Below, piece after piece: positions 24,853 to 36,876 of a stretch of 64,000 nucleotides of DNA (position 1 is its first letter; every line of letters begins with the position of its first letter). The stretch is from the NCBI RefSeq assembly GCF_014284125.1, contig NZ_JACOFX010000008.1, forward strand, positions 62,001 through 126,000, given 5' to 3'. A program made the position numbers and the translations under genes. This DNA comes from Undibacterium umbellatum. GTDB lineage: Bacteria; Pseudomonadota; Gammaproteobacteria; Burkholderiales; Burkholderiaceae_D. The notes beneath the pieces are model-generated. The model ran no database searches. It was not told the origin of the DNA and saw nothing but the letters and a program-made list of their open reading frames with translations.

Positions 24853-27303
24853 GTGCGAGCGGCGTTGTTGGGCTTTGTATTTGGTGTAGCCATCTTGCAG
24901 CAACAGGCTGAGCTATTTAGCTACAACTGGCTTTCATTGATGATGGGTTTGTCGCTGCTTGGCATCCTGCTGTTACTCAAATTAAAACCGATGCCATGGC
25001 TGCATTTGCCTGCACGTTTTATTCTCACTGCCTTACTGGGGTTTGTCTGGGCCAGTGGCTATGCGTATTTTTATTTAAGCGAAGAGTTGCCCAGGAAATG
25101 GGAAAATCAGGATGTCGTGTTAACCGGCACCATCGACAGTCTGCCTTTTCGTTCTGAGCGGGGGCAGAGATTTAATTTTGCGGTGGAGCAGGTGCGCGCA
25201 GACGGTGCAGGTGATTTGACTCTTCTCGCACCTTGGCCATCGAGAGTTGCCTTGTCCTGGTATGGTCCTGATTGGGGTGGTGATTCTGGTGGTGTGCAGA
25301 AGGTCCCCTCCGTACAGCCTGGAGAACGCTGGCAATTCCGCGTGCGCTTGAAGCGGCCACATGGCAATGCCAATGAATTCGGTTTTGATTACGAGGCTTG
25401 GTTACTGGAGCAGGGCATCCGCGCCACTGGCAGTGTGCGTCCCGATAAATACGCACAAGACGCCGTGCAATATAACCGCAAGCTGGTGGATTTTGTCTGG
25501 AACCCAGGCAATCTTATTGCATCCAGTCGCTACAAATTGCGTGAACGCATACATGCCGCTTTGCCATCTCAACCCTATGCGGGTGTGCTGGTCGCTTTGG
25601 TGGTAGGCGATCAGCGCGAGATATCTCAAGCTGACTGGACGGTATTTAACCGGGTGGGTATCGGTCACCTGATCAGTATTTCCGGCTTGCATATCACCAT
25701 GGTTGCTGGTTTGTTCGCTGGCCTGGTGTTTCATTTTTGGCGGCATTCTTTCTTTCTGAATCTGGCATTACCCTTGCGTTTACCTGCACAAAAGGCGGCT
25801 GCTTTGGCAGGTGCGCTGATGGCACTGGTTTATGTTGCCCTGGCTGGTTTTGGTTTGCCCGCCCAAAGAACCCTGATCATGCTCAGTGTGGTTGCAGTGG
25901 CTGTGTGGACAGGGCGTATCAGCAGTTTTTCTGCAGTCTTGAGTCTCGCACTTGGTCTGGTTGTGCTGGCCGATCCCTGGGCGGTTTTATCGCCGGGATT
26001 CTGGTTATCTTTTTCTGCTGTCGCGATTATCGTATTTGCCACAGGCGGGGATGAGCGTCCCAAACCACCGGAAGGGCATACCCAAGGATTACTCTACACC
26101 TTGCGCTTAGCATCCTTGATGCAATATGCCGTGACGATAGGCATGATTCCACTCACCATGTTTTTATTTGGGCAAATGTCACTCATCAGCCCTTTGGCGA
26201 ACGCGGTTGCGATACCCCTGGTCAGCCTGGTGGTCACGCCGCTGACATTGATAGGGAGTGTCATGCCAGCTCCCTTGTCGGCGTGGCTGCTGCAAATTTC
26301 ACATGTTCTTGTGGATTTCCTGGCACGCTTCCTGACTTACTTCAGTGCCTTGCCCTATGCCGTGTGGACTGCACCCATACCTTCATTCTGGCTGTTTGTC
26401 CTCGCCATGCTGGGGGTGTTATGGTTATTGGCACCCAAAGCATGGCCTTTGCGTGGTCTGGGCCTTATCTGCTGCTTACCTTTGTTGTTACAAACGGCAA
26501 AAAGGCCGTCAGAAGGCGAATTGCATATCACCGCGCTGGATGTAGGGCAGGGCATGGCCCTGTTGCTGGAAACCGCACATCATCGGCTGCTGTACGATAG
26601 TGGTCAGGGTTTTGGGCTGGAAGCGGATAGCGGTAACCGGGTGATTTTGCCGTATTTGCATGCGCGCGGGATTAATGAGCTGGATGTCATGATGATTTCC
26701 CATAATGATAGCGATCATTCTGGTGGTGCCTTAAGCATACTCAAGAATTTGCCAGTTGAGCTATTGAGCAGTTCCCTGAGCCTGGACAGCCCCATCGTTC
26801 AAGCCGCAAAACAGCACCGGCGCTGCGTGGTTGGCCAATCATGGCAGTGGGATGGCGTGCATTTTGAAGTCCTGCAACCTGTCGCCGCCAGTTATGAAAG
26901 CACGAAATGGAAACCAAATGCCCGTAGTTGCGTGCTAAAAGTGTCAACCAGAATGCATACCATCTTGCTGGCGGGCGATATCGAGGCAATACAGGAAGAT
27001 GAGTTGGTGAATACCATCCCGCAAAAGCTGAAGGCTGATGTGTTGCTGGCTCCACACCATGGCAGCGGTACATCTTCCACTGCACCTTTCCTGAAGATAG
27101 TGCAGCCTGAGCTTGCCATTTTTCAAGTCGGATACCTGAACCGTTATCAACATCCCAAGCCAGAAGTCTTCCAGCGCTATGCTGATTTTGGAATAAAACG
27201 TCTAAGAACAGATGAATCGGGTGCAATCAGCATACAATTTGGCGCATCATTGAAAACTTCACAATTCAGAGAGGAAAATGCGCGTTATTGGTTTGGCCGG
27301 TAA
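24853..27303 (+). CDS. comEC: DNA internalization competence protein ComEC/Rec2
   Basis: Inner-membrane channel protein for DNA uptake during natural transformation. The 816-residue product starts at GTG 24853. The first 80 residues hold hydrophobic segments, followed by an OB-like extracytoplasmic domain (about 90-220), the multi-helix competence domain (about 240-520) with GIGHLISISGLHITMVAGL near 272, and a C-terminal metallo-beta-lactamase domain with SHNDSDHSGG near 616 and LLAPHHGS near 735. Length and order of domains are complete, so the gene looks intact. Confidence 0.95.
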   Translation: MRAALLGFVFGVAILQQQAELFSYNWLSLMMGLSLLGILLLLKLKPMPWLHLPARFILTALLGFVWASGYAYFYLSEELPRKWENQDVVLTGTIDSLPFRSERGQRFNFAVEQVRADGAGDLTLLAPWPSRVALSWYGPDWGGDSGGVQKVPSVQPGERWQFRVRLKRPHGNANEFGFDYEAWLLEQGIRATGSVRPDKYAQDAVQYNRKLVDFVWNPGNLIASSRYKLRERIHAALPSQPYAGVLVALVVGDQREISQADWTVFNRVGIGHLISISGLHITMVAGLFAGLVFHFWRHSFFLNLALPLRLPAQKAAALAGALMALVYVALAGFGLPAQRTLIMLSVVAVAVWTGRISSFSAVLSLALGLVVLADPWAVLSPGFWLSFSAVAIIVFATGGDERPKPPEGHTQGLLYTLRLASLMQYAVTIGMIPLTMFLFGQMSLISPLANAVAIPLVSLVVTPLTLIGSVMPAPLSAWLLQISHVLVDFLARFLTYFSALPYAVWTAPIPSFWLFVLAMLGVLWLLAPKAWPLRGLGLICCLPLLLQTAKRPSEGELHITALDVGQGMALLLETAHHRLLYDSGQGFGLEADSGNRVILPYLHARGINELDVMMISHNDSDHSGGALSILKNLPVELLSSSLSLDSPIVQAAKQHRRCVVGQSWQWDGVHFEVLQPVAASYESTKWKPNARSCVLKVSTRMHTILLAGDIEAIQEDELVNTIPQKLKADVLLAPHHGSGTSSTAPFLKIVQPELAIFQVGYLNRYQHPKPEVFQRYADFGIKRLRTDESGAISIQFGASLKTSQFREENARYWFGR

Positions 27304-27318
27304 TGCTATACCCTTGCT

Positions 27319-28134
27319 ATGAACGAGACTACCGTAAAACCCATCATCCATTTTGTCCACGGCAACAGCTTTCCATCCGGGACTTATCGTATGTTCCTCG
27401 ATCATTTACGCGCTGACTATGAAGTTCACGCGACCGACATGGTCGGTCATGATCCGGCTTATCCTGTGACAGATGGCTGGCGGAATCTCGTCCAGGAATT
27501 GATTGATACCCTGCAGGCAAACTATCAGCAACCTGTGATTTTACTGGGGCATTCGTTGGGTGGAATATTGTCCCTGATGGCCGCCAGGGCCAGGCCAGAC
27601 CTGGTGCGTGGCGTGGTGGTACTGGATTCGCCTGTAGTGTCTGGCTGGCGGGCGATGCTCTTGCGTATATTTAAGTCCCTTAGACTGGATAAAAAGTTTT
27701 CGCCTGCGCGGTTTTCAGAAAGGCGCCGTCATCTCTGGGCAAACGAAGAGGCGGCTTATCAGCACTTCGCCTCCAAAGAAATGTTTGCCATCTGGCCGCC
27801 AGAAGTCTTGCGTGACTATATGAAGGCTGGACTTAAGCCGCATCCTGAAGGCGTGACCCTGCGCTTTACCCGCGAAGTGGAAACGGCAATTTACCGCACG
27901 CTGCCGCATGGCCTGGGCCGTTTGAACAAACGTCCACCCAATGTGCCAGTCGGTTTTGTTGGTGGAACTGAATCCATAGAGTGCCGTCAGGCTGGCCCCC
28001 ATGCGACGAAGAAATTAATGGGCGATAATTATGTCCTTATTCCTGGCGGTCACCTGATCACGATGGAAGTGCCCAGCCATACAGCCATTGCTGTGCTTAC
28101 CATGCTGGAACGCATGAAACTAAACTCAATATAA
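27319..28134 (+). CDS. Alpha/beta hydrolase
   Basis: Soluble hydrolase of 271 residues. The oxyanion-hole region HFVHGNSFPSGTY is near residue 11, the nucleophile elbow GHSLGG near 77, and a late histidine in PGGHLITMEVP near 242 can serve as catalytic base. The similarity to generic esterase/lipase folds gives no substrate. It starts 15 bases after comEC and precedes the LpxR-like gene by 30 bases. Confidence 0.85.
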   Translation: MNETTVKPIIHFVHGNSFPSGTYRMFLDHLRADYEVHATDMVGHDPAYPVTDGWRNLVQELIDTLQANYQQPVILLGHSLGGILSLMAARARPDLVRGVVVLDSPVVSGWRAMLLRIFKSLRLDKKFSPARFSERRRHLWANEEAAYQHFASKEMFAIWPPEVLRDYMKAGLKPHPEGVTLRFTREVETAIYRTLPHGLGRLNKRPPNVPVGFVGGTESIECRQAGPHATKKLMGDNYVLIPGGHLITMEVPSHTAIAVLTMLERMKLNSI

Positions 28135-28164
28135 GCCCCATTTAAACTCTATCGCGACAAATAC

Positions 28165-29109
28165 ATGAATCAAATCATGCCTGTATTGAAATTTTCCACC
28201 TTATTGGCAGCATTGCTCTTCTCTGCCAGTGTATTTGCACAAGAGACTTTGCCATCCTGGGGTGAGTTTGCTCAGGTACGGCAGGCAGGCAAGATTACCT
28301 GGCAAGTGGATATCGATAACGATAGCCTTTTACTCAAGAAGGACGACGGCTTTTATACCAGCGGTAATAGAATAGGGCAGAGCTTTACCAAGGCTGACTC
28401 GATGCAGGCGCTGACTTATGGCTGGCGTCTGGGGCAGGAGTTGTATACGGCATCCGACATCAAGCTGGCACCGAGCCAGATTGCCAAAATCGACCATCCC
28501 TATGCTGGCTGGTTATTTGCAGGCTTATATCGCGAAAAAAATGAAGCTAACGGCAAGAGTCAGCGTTTGGGGCTGGATATAGGATGCATGGGCCCTTGCG
28601 CCGGTGGCGAATGGACGCAGACGCATTTGCACAGATTATTGAAGCAACCCTTGCCTCAGGGCTGGAGTACCCAATTACGCAACGAGTGGGGTGCAGTGTT
28701 GTCAGGTGAGTATTCACCCGGTCGAATGGCGCTATTGTCGAATGTGGATATCGCACCGCGCCTGAAAGGTCGTTTCGGCAACATCTTTACTGACGCCAGC
28801 GCAGAGCTGATGATTCGTGGGGGTAACTTGAATGCGATGCCGGAGCAAGTAGCCAGCTATGGTTTCTTACGTACCGAGCTGAAAGCTGTTGCTTACAACG
28901 CTAGTATACAGGGCGGTTATTTTAATAACCAGGATACTGCAGTTAAACCCAAAAGCCTGGTGGGCGAGTTTGAAGTAGGCTATTTCTGGCGTGGTGAAAA
29001 CTATGGCGCATCAGCATCCTTCATCCGTCGCAGCAATGAAATCAAGGAATTGAGTAATGGCAAGGGTGCACAAAATTTTGCAAGGTTGCAAATTATTTAT
29101 GCAATGTAA
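28165..29109 (+). CDS. LpxR-like lipid A deacylase (DUF2219 family)
   Basis: Predicted outer-membrane beta-barrel of 314 residues with a signal peptide cleaved after SVFA (about residue 25). LpxR removes the 3'-acyloxyacyl chain of lipid A. Motifs matching the family are WQVDIDNDSLLLKKDDGFYTSGNRIGQS near 46-73, where the N-D pair and the following serine correspond to known LpxR active-site positions, and KIDHPYAGWLFAGLY near 111. The C-terminus ends in an aromatic-hydrophobic strand. Whether it acts on lipid A here is inferred. Confidence 0.83.
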   Translation: MNQIMPVLKFSTLLAALLFSASVFAQETLPSWGEFAQVRQAGKITWQVDIDNDSLLLKKDDGFYTSGNRIGQSFTKADSMQALTYGWRLGQELYTASDIKLAPSQIAKIDHPYAGWLFAGLYREKNEANGKSQRLGLDIGCMGPCAGGEWTQTHLHRLLKQPLPQGWSTQLRNEWGAVLSGEYSPGRMALLSNVDIAPRLKGRFGNIFTDASAELMIRGGNLNAMPEQVASYGFLRTELKAVAYNASIQGGYFNNQDTAVKPKSLVGEFEVGYFWRGENYGASASFIRRSNEIKELSNGKGAQNFARLQIIYAM

Positions 29110-29175
29110 GCCAGCTACGTTCTGAAATTTCACTGGATTTGCAGGCGGGAATTCTCGCACATCGCTGCTTAGTGA

Positions 29176-30867
<1,692 letters not shown>

Positions 30868-30945
30868 GATTGTACGGATTTGATGCAGGCTTGAACCAGC
30901 CTGTTTTTTTGATTGCTGGTTTGCCTGTCATTAATAAATCCTGAT

Positions 30946-30981
30946 TGAAAAAGGCGAGCCACTATGCGGTTCGCCTTTTTT
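30946..30981 (+). terminator. Rho-independent terminator of pyrG
   Basis: AAAAAGGCGA-GCC pairs with GGT-TCGCCTTTTT across a seven-base loop, ending in a T-run at 30976-30981. It starts about 80 bases after the pyrG stop. Confidence 0.88.
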
Positions 30982-31094
30982 GCAAAATAACGCCAAGTTG
31001 CCTGAAAGAATGTTGTTGCTATGCTTGAGCTGAGTGGCGAAAAGCATTGCAGATGAAGCCCAGAATTCCGGGAATCCGCTTTTGCTTGATTCGT

Positions 31095-31137
31095 CCTGTA
31101 GTGAAACAGGCTTTTTTGCTTACTAGTGCAAAAAAGC
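31095..31137 (+). terminator. Alternative hairpins upstream of eno
   Basis: CCTGT (31095-31099) and ACAGG (31106-31110) form a short stem followed by CTTTTTT. Overlapping it, GCTTTTTTGC (31110-31119) and GCAAAAAAGC (31128-31137) form a perfect 10-bp inverted repeat. The two structures compete for the T-run, so this could be a terminator or attenuator-like element. Confidence 0.45.
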
Positions 31138-31331
31138 GGCAAGAATAAAGTTTTGTTCAGTTCGTCGAACCAGAGTAATGGAGTATTATCTGCACCATTA
31201 TTTTGAAGTAGCAAATTCATTACTGCTTTATTTCTCTGTAGCCAGGCCATATCAGGCCTGCAGATGCAGATGCAGACGCAAGTCAGATTCGTTTTATTTT
31301 GTTCGATATTTTGATTGTTTAGGAGAATTGA

Positions 31332-32615
<1,284 letters not shown>

Positions 32616-32633
32616 TCTGGTATTGTGGTGGCG

Positions 32634-32660
32634 AAAAGGGGAACGATGTTCCCCTTTTTC
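32634..32660 (+). terminator. Rho-independent terminator of eno
   Basis: AAAAGGGGAAC (32634-32644) pairs with GTTCCCCTTTT (32648-32658) around a three-base loop, running into a T-run. It starts 19 bases after the eno stop and lies about 40 bases before ftsB. Confidence 0.93.
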
Positions 32661-32700
32661 TTGTTTGTTTCTTCTTTTATATTCATTGTTTCAATAGCCC

Positions 32701-33024
32701 GTGCGTTTGATTGCTCTCTCCTTTGCTGCCTTGCTGATGTTGATCCAATACCCGCTGTGGTTGGGTAAGGGGGGCTGGTTGCGTGTGTGGGAGTTGGACA
32801 GGCAAGTCGCTCTAGTGAAAAGCAATAATGAAAAATTGAAAGAACGTAACGGCAAACTTGAATCCGAAGTGCAGGATTTAAAAAACGGAACCGATGCTGT
32901 GGAAGAGCGCGCCCGCTTCGAATTAGGCATGATCAAGAAAAACGAAATCTTCGTACAAATTTTGGATGCAAATTCTCCCGCGCCCACGTCCGCTGAGCGC
33001 GCATCTCCAGCAGTCAAGCCATAA
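32701..33024 (+). CDS. ftsB: Cell division protein FtsB
   Basis: Small bitopic inner-membrane protein of the FtsQLB divisome complex. The 107-residue product begins at GTG 32701 with [20 protein letters not shown], a single membrane helix, then [15 protein letters not shown] and a leucine/lysine-rich coiled coil at about 30-72, followed by the conserved [19 protein letters not shown]. Position directly after eno is typical of betaproteobacteria. The C-terminal tail is slightly extended and Pro/Ala-rich. Confidence 0.93.
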   Translation: MRLIALSFAALLMLIQYPLWLGKGGWLRVWELDRQVALVKSNNEKLKERNGKLESEVQDLKNGTDAVEERARFELGMIKKNEIFVQILDANSPAPTSAERASPAVKP

Positions 33025-33229
33025 ACAACTGCTGCCCGGCAAGCTTCTCGTTTCGCTTAGTTTCGCTTACTCAGTATTGCCATCAGGTCCCCTCTGAATT
33101 GATTTGGCAAACAATGAACATACTTTTGTATCCCCCATAGTCTTCGCTTTATGGGCGACAAGGCATATTTATAGTGTTAGAATCTCCAACTTTTCGGCTT
33201 TACACTTTGTAACAAACTTGCAGTGTTTG

Positions 33230-33249
33230 CATGCTTTTAGCATGTTTTT
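33230..33249 (+). terminator. Small hairpin with T-run upstream of the large lipoprotein
   Basis: CATGCT (33230-33235), a TTT loop and AGCATG (33239-33244) are followed by five Ts. It lies 205 bases after ftsB and 57 bases before the next gene, so it may end the ftsB transcript or sit in the leader of the lipoprotein. Confidence 0.45.
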
Positions 33250-33306
33250 GCACTTTACGTTTGCTATGACAGTCGTGCTTTTTTTGCACAAACCTTCCAT
33301 TTGCAC

Positions 33307-35697
33307 ATGAAAAATAATAAATTTCCATTTTTTGCTTCTCTTCTGTTCTCGACTTTGCTGAGCGCGTGCGGTGGAGGTAGTGGTGGCTCTGCCAGTAACG
33401 CCAATACAAATACTGCTGGTTCTGCAGTATCGGTGAGTAATAACGCGAGGCAATTTAATGGTGTCGTCGCAAAGGGGCGCATAGCCGGCGGACGTGTTCT
33501 TGCCTATAACCTTGATCAGGCAGGAAATAAATCTGCAACGTCTTTTGCCAGCACCATCACTGGCGGTGATGGTGCTTATTCCATTTCACTGCCAGGTAAT
33601 ATCAGCAGCTTTATCATCGAGGTAAGTGCTGCTCCCGGTGCTTTGATGTATGACGAAGCGACTCAGTCAGATTTGCCATTTCCAGAAGGGCTTATATTAC
33701 GCAGTGTGGTCAAGCAGGGAGCCAATCCTGAGCCTGTTTATTGGGGGAGTGTGACGCCACTGACAGAGTTGATCGTCCAACTGGCTGAAAATGCAGGCGG
33801 CCTGACAGCCACAAATATAGACCGTACCAGGGCTGGCGTGCAGGCGATGCTGGGCTTTGATCCACAAAGGGTGTCGGCCATCCATACAACTGCAGATACT
33901 TCTCTGGACACTCATGTAGATGAGAAAATCCAAGGGCTCAGCTTGACCGCTATCTCACAACTGGCTTTGGATAAGGCCTTTGCATGTGATGCCAATACAC
34001 AAGGTGCGCGAGTTGTTTGCGTGGTCAGACAAATTGCCAATGCTGGCAAGCTGGAAGGTGGCACACTTAATTTGCGCGATGATGTCCGCCTTGCTTTGCG
34101 GGCTAGCCTTGAAAAAGTGGCTGGCGATGAAAATCTCAATAAATCCGGTAAAAGTTCGGTAGCAGGCGTCAGCACATTTACCAATAGCAGCTTGCCTGCT
34201 CCAGTACCTGAAGCTGACAAGATAGCAGTGACCAAGCAATTGTTTGGCAGCTTGCGTAGCAACATCTATGCAGTGTCCAATGCGCAAAAAAATGGCGGCC
34301 TGGATTTGCGTCTAAACGCAGTCAAGACAGATTTTGAAAAAGCAATTGCACCATTGGATAAAGACTTGCTGGTTTGGTCCAAGACCATTACTGAAGGTAT
34401 AGACCAATTCAATAAATACAGAAATGGGCAGACTCGTGAAACTGCTGTAAATGGCCTGTTCTATGGACAGACTGCTTTATGGAGTGGTTATCAGAATATA
34501 GGCGATCTGGGCGATTGTACTGTCATGCGTGATGCTATGAACGTGGCAACCACGCCTGCACAAGCGGCAGGCATAGAATGCCGTTTTTCACGTTTCATCT
34601 TGCCGGGTACTTATAAGTATAGTTATAAATACCAGGTTGAATGGGTGGAGCTGGTAGATCGTATCTGGCTGGAGCCGATCGCAAATGATGTAAGCCGTTT
34701 TAACTATAGATCTGAACTTGTTCAGCAAAAAGCAGTTTTTGTTTGGAACGAAGAGAAAAATGATTTCCTTAGAAGACCAGTTAAACCTGCAGATGCCGTT
34801 GCCATGAATGGCAATTCAAATGCAACATATACAGGCCAGATGAGTTTTGCCATGGAGGGTAATAAGCTGTATGCCTTTACAGTTGAAGGTAAGATGCCGC
34901 CGCGAACCAATAGCTCAGGTCAGCTGATTTCGGATTTTGAGAGCTGGAGTCTTCGCACTGACCGTAATCAAACCGTCGATGGCAATTTTCGCTATGACTT
35001 CAGTGGTGAATTAAAATCCTATGTAAAAGATCAGGTGAGTTCGCGTCTGGCATTGGACAAAGGGTCGTATGCGATTGTTGCCTTGAATTACAAAGGTAAT
35101 TTACAAAAAAATGGTGTCAAAGAATTCAAGCTGGCGATTACTGCTGAAGCTGCCAATAGCAAAGTGCGTGGTGAAATTAAAATCGGCAATGCATCTTCTG
35201 ATAAAAATGGCTTGAGCTATCAGCCGAACCGCATTGATTTTGTCGGTAGCATCAGCAGTGCAACTGGTTTGACAAACGCGCTGGAAATTTTCAATGGCCA
35301 ATTAACGGTAGAGCGTTTTGCCTACAATAATTTTGATAGCAGCAAGCCTGAGTCCGCAAATAATTTTGTTCGCAAAGCGGTAGCGCTGTCTGGTGTAGTG
35401 CAGGTGCCAGAACGCCCACCATTGAAATTGAATGTCACAGCCAGTAACGATGCTTTTGGCAGCAATAGTATTCTTGCACAATATATGGACGGCAGCAGTG
35501 TCATTAATGCACAAATGAGTGAAAGCCTGAGCAAGCCTAGAATAGTACGTGTCAGTAGTTCATCCGGTGTTTCTTTCGATGTATTCGGCAGCAATGAAGT
35601 TGCTGACATACTTCAGAATGGCAGCAAGGTAGGCTGGCTGGATATCAAGGCGGGCCGTATCAGCTATGTTGATGGCAGCTTTGAAACCATCAGGTAA
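33307..35697 (+). CDS. Large lipoprotein of unknown function
   Basis: A 796-residue predicted lipoprotein that I do not recognise. The signal peptide ends in the lipobox LLSAC with the acylated cysteine near residue 20, followed by a Gly/Ser/Asn-rich spacer to about 45. Residues about 50-115 (FNGVVAKGRIAGGRVLAYNL, then DGAYSISLPGNISSFIIEVSA) resemble a carboxypeptidase-regulatory-like beta-sandwich, a module common in surface lipoproteins. The rest has mixed helical then beta-rich character with several Cys, and no catalytic motif I can name. It has a terminator directly after it and precedes the putative barrel gene. Confidence 0.8.
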   Translation: MKNNKFPFFASLLFSTLLSACGGGSGGSASNANTNTAGSAVSVSNNARQFNGVVAKGRIAGGRVLAYNLDQAGNKSATSFASTITGGDGAYSISLPGNISSFIIEVSAAPGALMYDEATQSDLPFPEGLILRSVVKQGANPEPVYWGSVTPLTELIVQLAENAGGLTATNIDRTRAGVQAMLGFDPQRVSAIHTTADTSLDTHVDEKIQGLSLTAISQLALDKAFACDANTQGARVVCVVRQIANAGKLEGGTLNLRDDVRLALRASLEKVAGDENLNKSGKSSVAGVSTFTNSSLPAPVPEADKIAVTKQLFGSLRSNIYAVSNAQKNGGLDLRLNAVKTDFEKAIAPLDKDLLVWSKTITEGIDQFNKYRNGQTRETAVNGLFYGQTALWSGYQNIGDLGDCTVMRDAMNVATTPAQAAGIECRFSRFILPGTYKYSYKYQVEWVELVDRIWLEPIANDVSRFNYRSELVQQKAVFVWNEEKNDFLRRPVKPADAVAMNGNSNATYTGQMSFAMEGNKLYAFTVEGKMPPRTNSSGQLISDFESWSLRTDRNQTVDGNFRYDFSGELKSYVKDQVSSRLALDKGSYAIVALNYKGNLQKNGVKEFKLAITAEAANSKVRGEIKIGNASSDKNGLSYQPNRIDFVGSISSATGLTNALEIFNGQLTVERFAYNNFDSSKPESANNFVRKAVALSGVVQVPERPPLKLNVTASNDAFGSNSILAQYMDGSSVINAQMSESLSKPRIVRVSSSSGVSFDVFGSNEVADILQNGSKVGWLDIKAGRISYVDGSFETIR

Positions 35698-35715
35698 TTT
35701 GTAAATTGATTGACG

Positions 35716-35745
35716 GCCCGCTGCATGCCAGCGGGCTATTTTTTT
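35716..35745 (+). terminator. Rho-independent terminator after the large lipoprotein
   Basis: GCCCGCTG (35716-35723), a five-base loop and CAGCGGGC (35729-35736) are followed by TA and seven Ts (35739-35745). It ends nine bases before the next start codon. Confidence 0.92.
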
Positions 35746-35754
35746 GAGTAGCCC

Positions 35755-36867
35755 ATGTTTTCATCCCGCCTCATATTTTCCCTATTCTGCGCATCACTAA
35801 GCCAACAGGCATATGCTTTGGATGTGCTTGCCCCACAAAAGAGTGATGAGGGCTGGCAGGTATTTTCCAATCTGGATTTGTGGGAAGCATCCGACTTCAT
35901 GCCCACCCGCAAAATCGAGGGCGACTGGAATACAGATTTTTCTCCCAAAGATGGTCCGAATTTCAGTCTGCGGCGTTTGCGGGCAGAACTGGGTGTAGGA
36001 TACAAAGAGTGGCGCTTGAATCTGGAAGCCCGCCAGGAAGGCATGCTCAAAGCCAGTTCATCTACCCTGGCTTTTGTGAAAGCATATAAGCAAGCTGGTT
36101 TGCCACAACAAGCTGTTAATTATCAACTGGATGCACAACTGGAAAGCTGGTCAGGCTTTGGTTTGCGGGCAGGGCGCTGGTTCGCTTTTGGTGGTGAATA
36201 TCAGCCACGCTTCTTTGCCAGTGCCGTGTATTATATGAACCCGCAGTACCGCGCTACGCAGGCAACAGGTGCGGCCAGTTATGTCGATAACCAACATTAC
36301 AGTTTTTCTGCGAGCGAGCTGGATGTGAACAGCCGTTACCAATATTTGTTCCAGCAATTTGAGCCGGAGGCCAGAGGCTATAGTTCCAGTCTTGCCATGG
36401 ATTGGCAAATCAATCCGGCATGGCGTATGCAATATCAACTGGAAGATGCATACAACCGCTTTGCCTGGAAAAATTTGCCAGAGCTGCAGCAAAGCCTGAG
36501 TTCTGCCGTTGTGCAATATGACAGCAAGGGGTATTTGAACTATCAGCCTTTGCTGCAAGGTGTAAATCGTCAAAGGACACGCTCAATCTCCGTGCCACAA
36601 ACGCACACTGCGCGACTCGCTTACCAACACCAGCAATGGGAATTTGCCGCGCAAGTCCGGCATTTTTACGGCGTCAATCTGCCAGTGTTGAGTGTCGCCA
36701 ATCATTCTGCCTATGGTCGTTTTGATGCGAGCTTTGATACGCGCTACAAATCAGTAGGTATAGGCTGGAGCAATCAGTTCGTGGGTGTGCATTTGCAGAC
36801 AGATAATCTGAACTTGAGTAGCGCTAAGGTACTGGGTCTGGGCGTGCAGGCACGCTATCAATTTTAA
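35755..36867 (+). CDS. Putative outer-membrane beta-barrel protein of unknown function
   Basis: A 370-residue exported protein with a signal peptide ending QQAYA near residue 22. The mature part is rich in aromatic residues and alternating-polarity strands (RRLRAELGVGYKEWRLNLEARQ, FGLRAGRWFAFGGEYQPRFF) and ends GLGVQARYQF, with the terminal phenylalanine typical of BAM-inserted barrels. I cannot assign a transport or enzymatic role. Its ATG lies nine bases after a strong terminator, with no clear ribosome site or promoter in that gap, so its expression depends on read-through or an internal promoter in the previous gene. Confidence 0.72.
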   Translation: MFSSRLIFSLFCASLSQQAYALDVLAPQKSDEGWQVFSNLDLWEASDFMPTRKIEGDWNTDFSPKDGPNFSLRRLRAELGVGYKEWRLNLEARQEGMLKASSSTLAFVKAYKQAGLPQQAVNYQLDAQLESWSGFGLRAGRWFAFGGEYQPRFFASAVYYMNPQYRATQATGAASYVDNQHYSFSASELDVNSRYQYLFQQFEPEARGYSSSLAMDWQINPAWRMQYQLEDAYNRFAWKNLPELQQSLSSAVVQYDSKGYLNYQPLLQGVNRQRTRSISVPQTHTARLAYQHQQWEFAAQVRHFYGVNLPVLSVANHSAYGRFDASFDTRYKSVGIGWSNQFVGVHLQTDNLNLSSAKVLGLGVQARYQF

Positions 36868-36876
36868 ATGCCAATT

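Larger units (their letters stand above)
30868..31331. other. 464-base gap between pyrG and eno
   Basis: No gene recognised. The gap holds the pyrG terminator (30946-30981), a second hairpin with six Ts (31095-31117), a perfect 10-bp inverted repeat (31110-31137) and a short GCAGAT tandem repeat (about 31260-31280) before the eno ribosome site. Many Burkholderiales have kdsA between these genes; I find no recognisable kdsA remnant. Confidence 0.6.

Noticed and set aside
31260-31280. GCAGAT short tandem repeat before eno
   Set aside because: Fewer than four imperfect copies; too short to call a repeat element.
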